Below, piece by piece: positions 33,601 to 33,763 of a stretch of DNA of 33,763 nucleotides. The stretch's first letter is position 1; every line of letters starts with the position of its first letter. Under the pieces are notes generated by a model. It was not told where the DNA came from and made no database searches. It worked only from the letters and a program-made list of their open reading frames with translations. Position numbers and translations under genes: made by a program. This DNA is from Elysia marginata (Eukaryota; Mollusca; Gastropoda; Plakobranchidae): the NCBI GenBank assembly GCA_019649035.1, contig BMAT01012655.1:147601-181363 (forward strand), in the 5' to 3' direction.

Positions 33601-33763
33601 TAGAACTTGGTGATAAGCAGTGCTTGGGTTTGCACCGGAACTGCAGTAAAAAAATTGAAAAGGTTGTTCGTGACTAAATCATAGATCTAATTTTTTTTGG
33701 CAACTTATTAGAGGACATTAGAACTTTCTACGCCTCCTTATGTTCCCCAGGAGCCAAAAAAAA

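Noticed and set aside
1-33763. CRISPR array, bacterial operon or integrated provirus
   Set aside because: No regular spacer-repeat structure, no bacterial-type gene packing, and no capsid, integrase or LTR pair recognised.

Overview
The window looks like nuclear DNA from an invertebrate animal, most likely a lophotrochozoan and probably a gastropod mollusc. It is AT-rich (about two thirds A+T by eye), genes are split by GT-AG introns of a few hundred to about 13,000 bases, AATAAA signals follow the last exons, and tRNA-derived SINEs, decayed LINEs, small inverted-repeat transposons and trinucleotide arrays sit in the non-coding DNA. The gastropod assignment is inference, partly from the recurring palindromes TAGATCTA and TAGGCCTA. 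No bacterial gene, CRISPR array, rRNA or intact tRNA gene was seen.

Left third (about 1-10,735, + strand): the 3' end of the gene for cytoplasmic dynein 2 heavy chain 1 (DYNC2H1), the motor of retrograde intraflagellar transport. Eleven exons join in one frame without a break into the last 678 residues: the linker between AAA5 and AAA6, AAA6, its lid, and the C-terminal domain. The gene continues off the left edge. A SINE lies in one intron and a MITE-like element in another.

Middle (about 10,735-15,710): about 5 kb between two genes that point at each other. It holds a second copy of the same MITE, a diverged direct repeat and no convincing gene.

Right half (- strand, 31,595 down to 15,838): a gene I do not recognise. 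Three coding exons with matching intron phases predict a 740-residue protein: an acidic, Ser/Thr-rich probably disordered N-terminal third, a compact central part that looks conserved, and a Ser/Arg/Pro-rich tail. Its first coding intron is about 13 kb and carries most of the mobile-element debris: a Jockey-like LINE 3' end running into a long ACT array, a second LINE tail fragment, a SINE-like element on the - strand, a solo SINE tail and another TAC array. The 5' UTR appears to be spliced, and a possible promoter lies near 33,400-33,600. Nothing in the sequence links the two genes functionally; they are only convergent neighbours.
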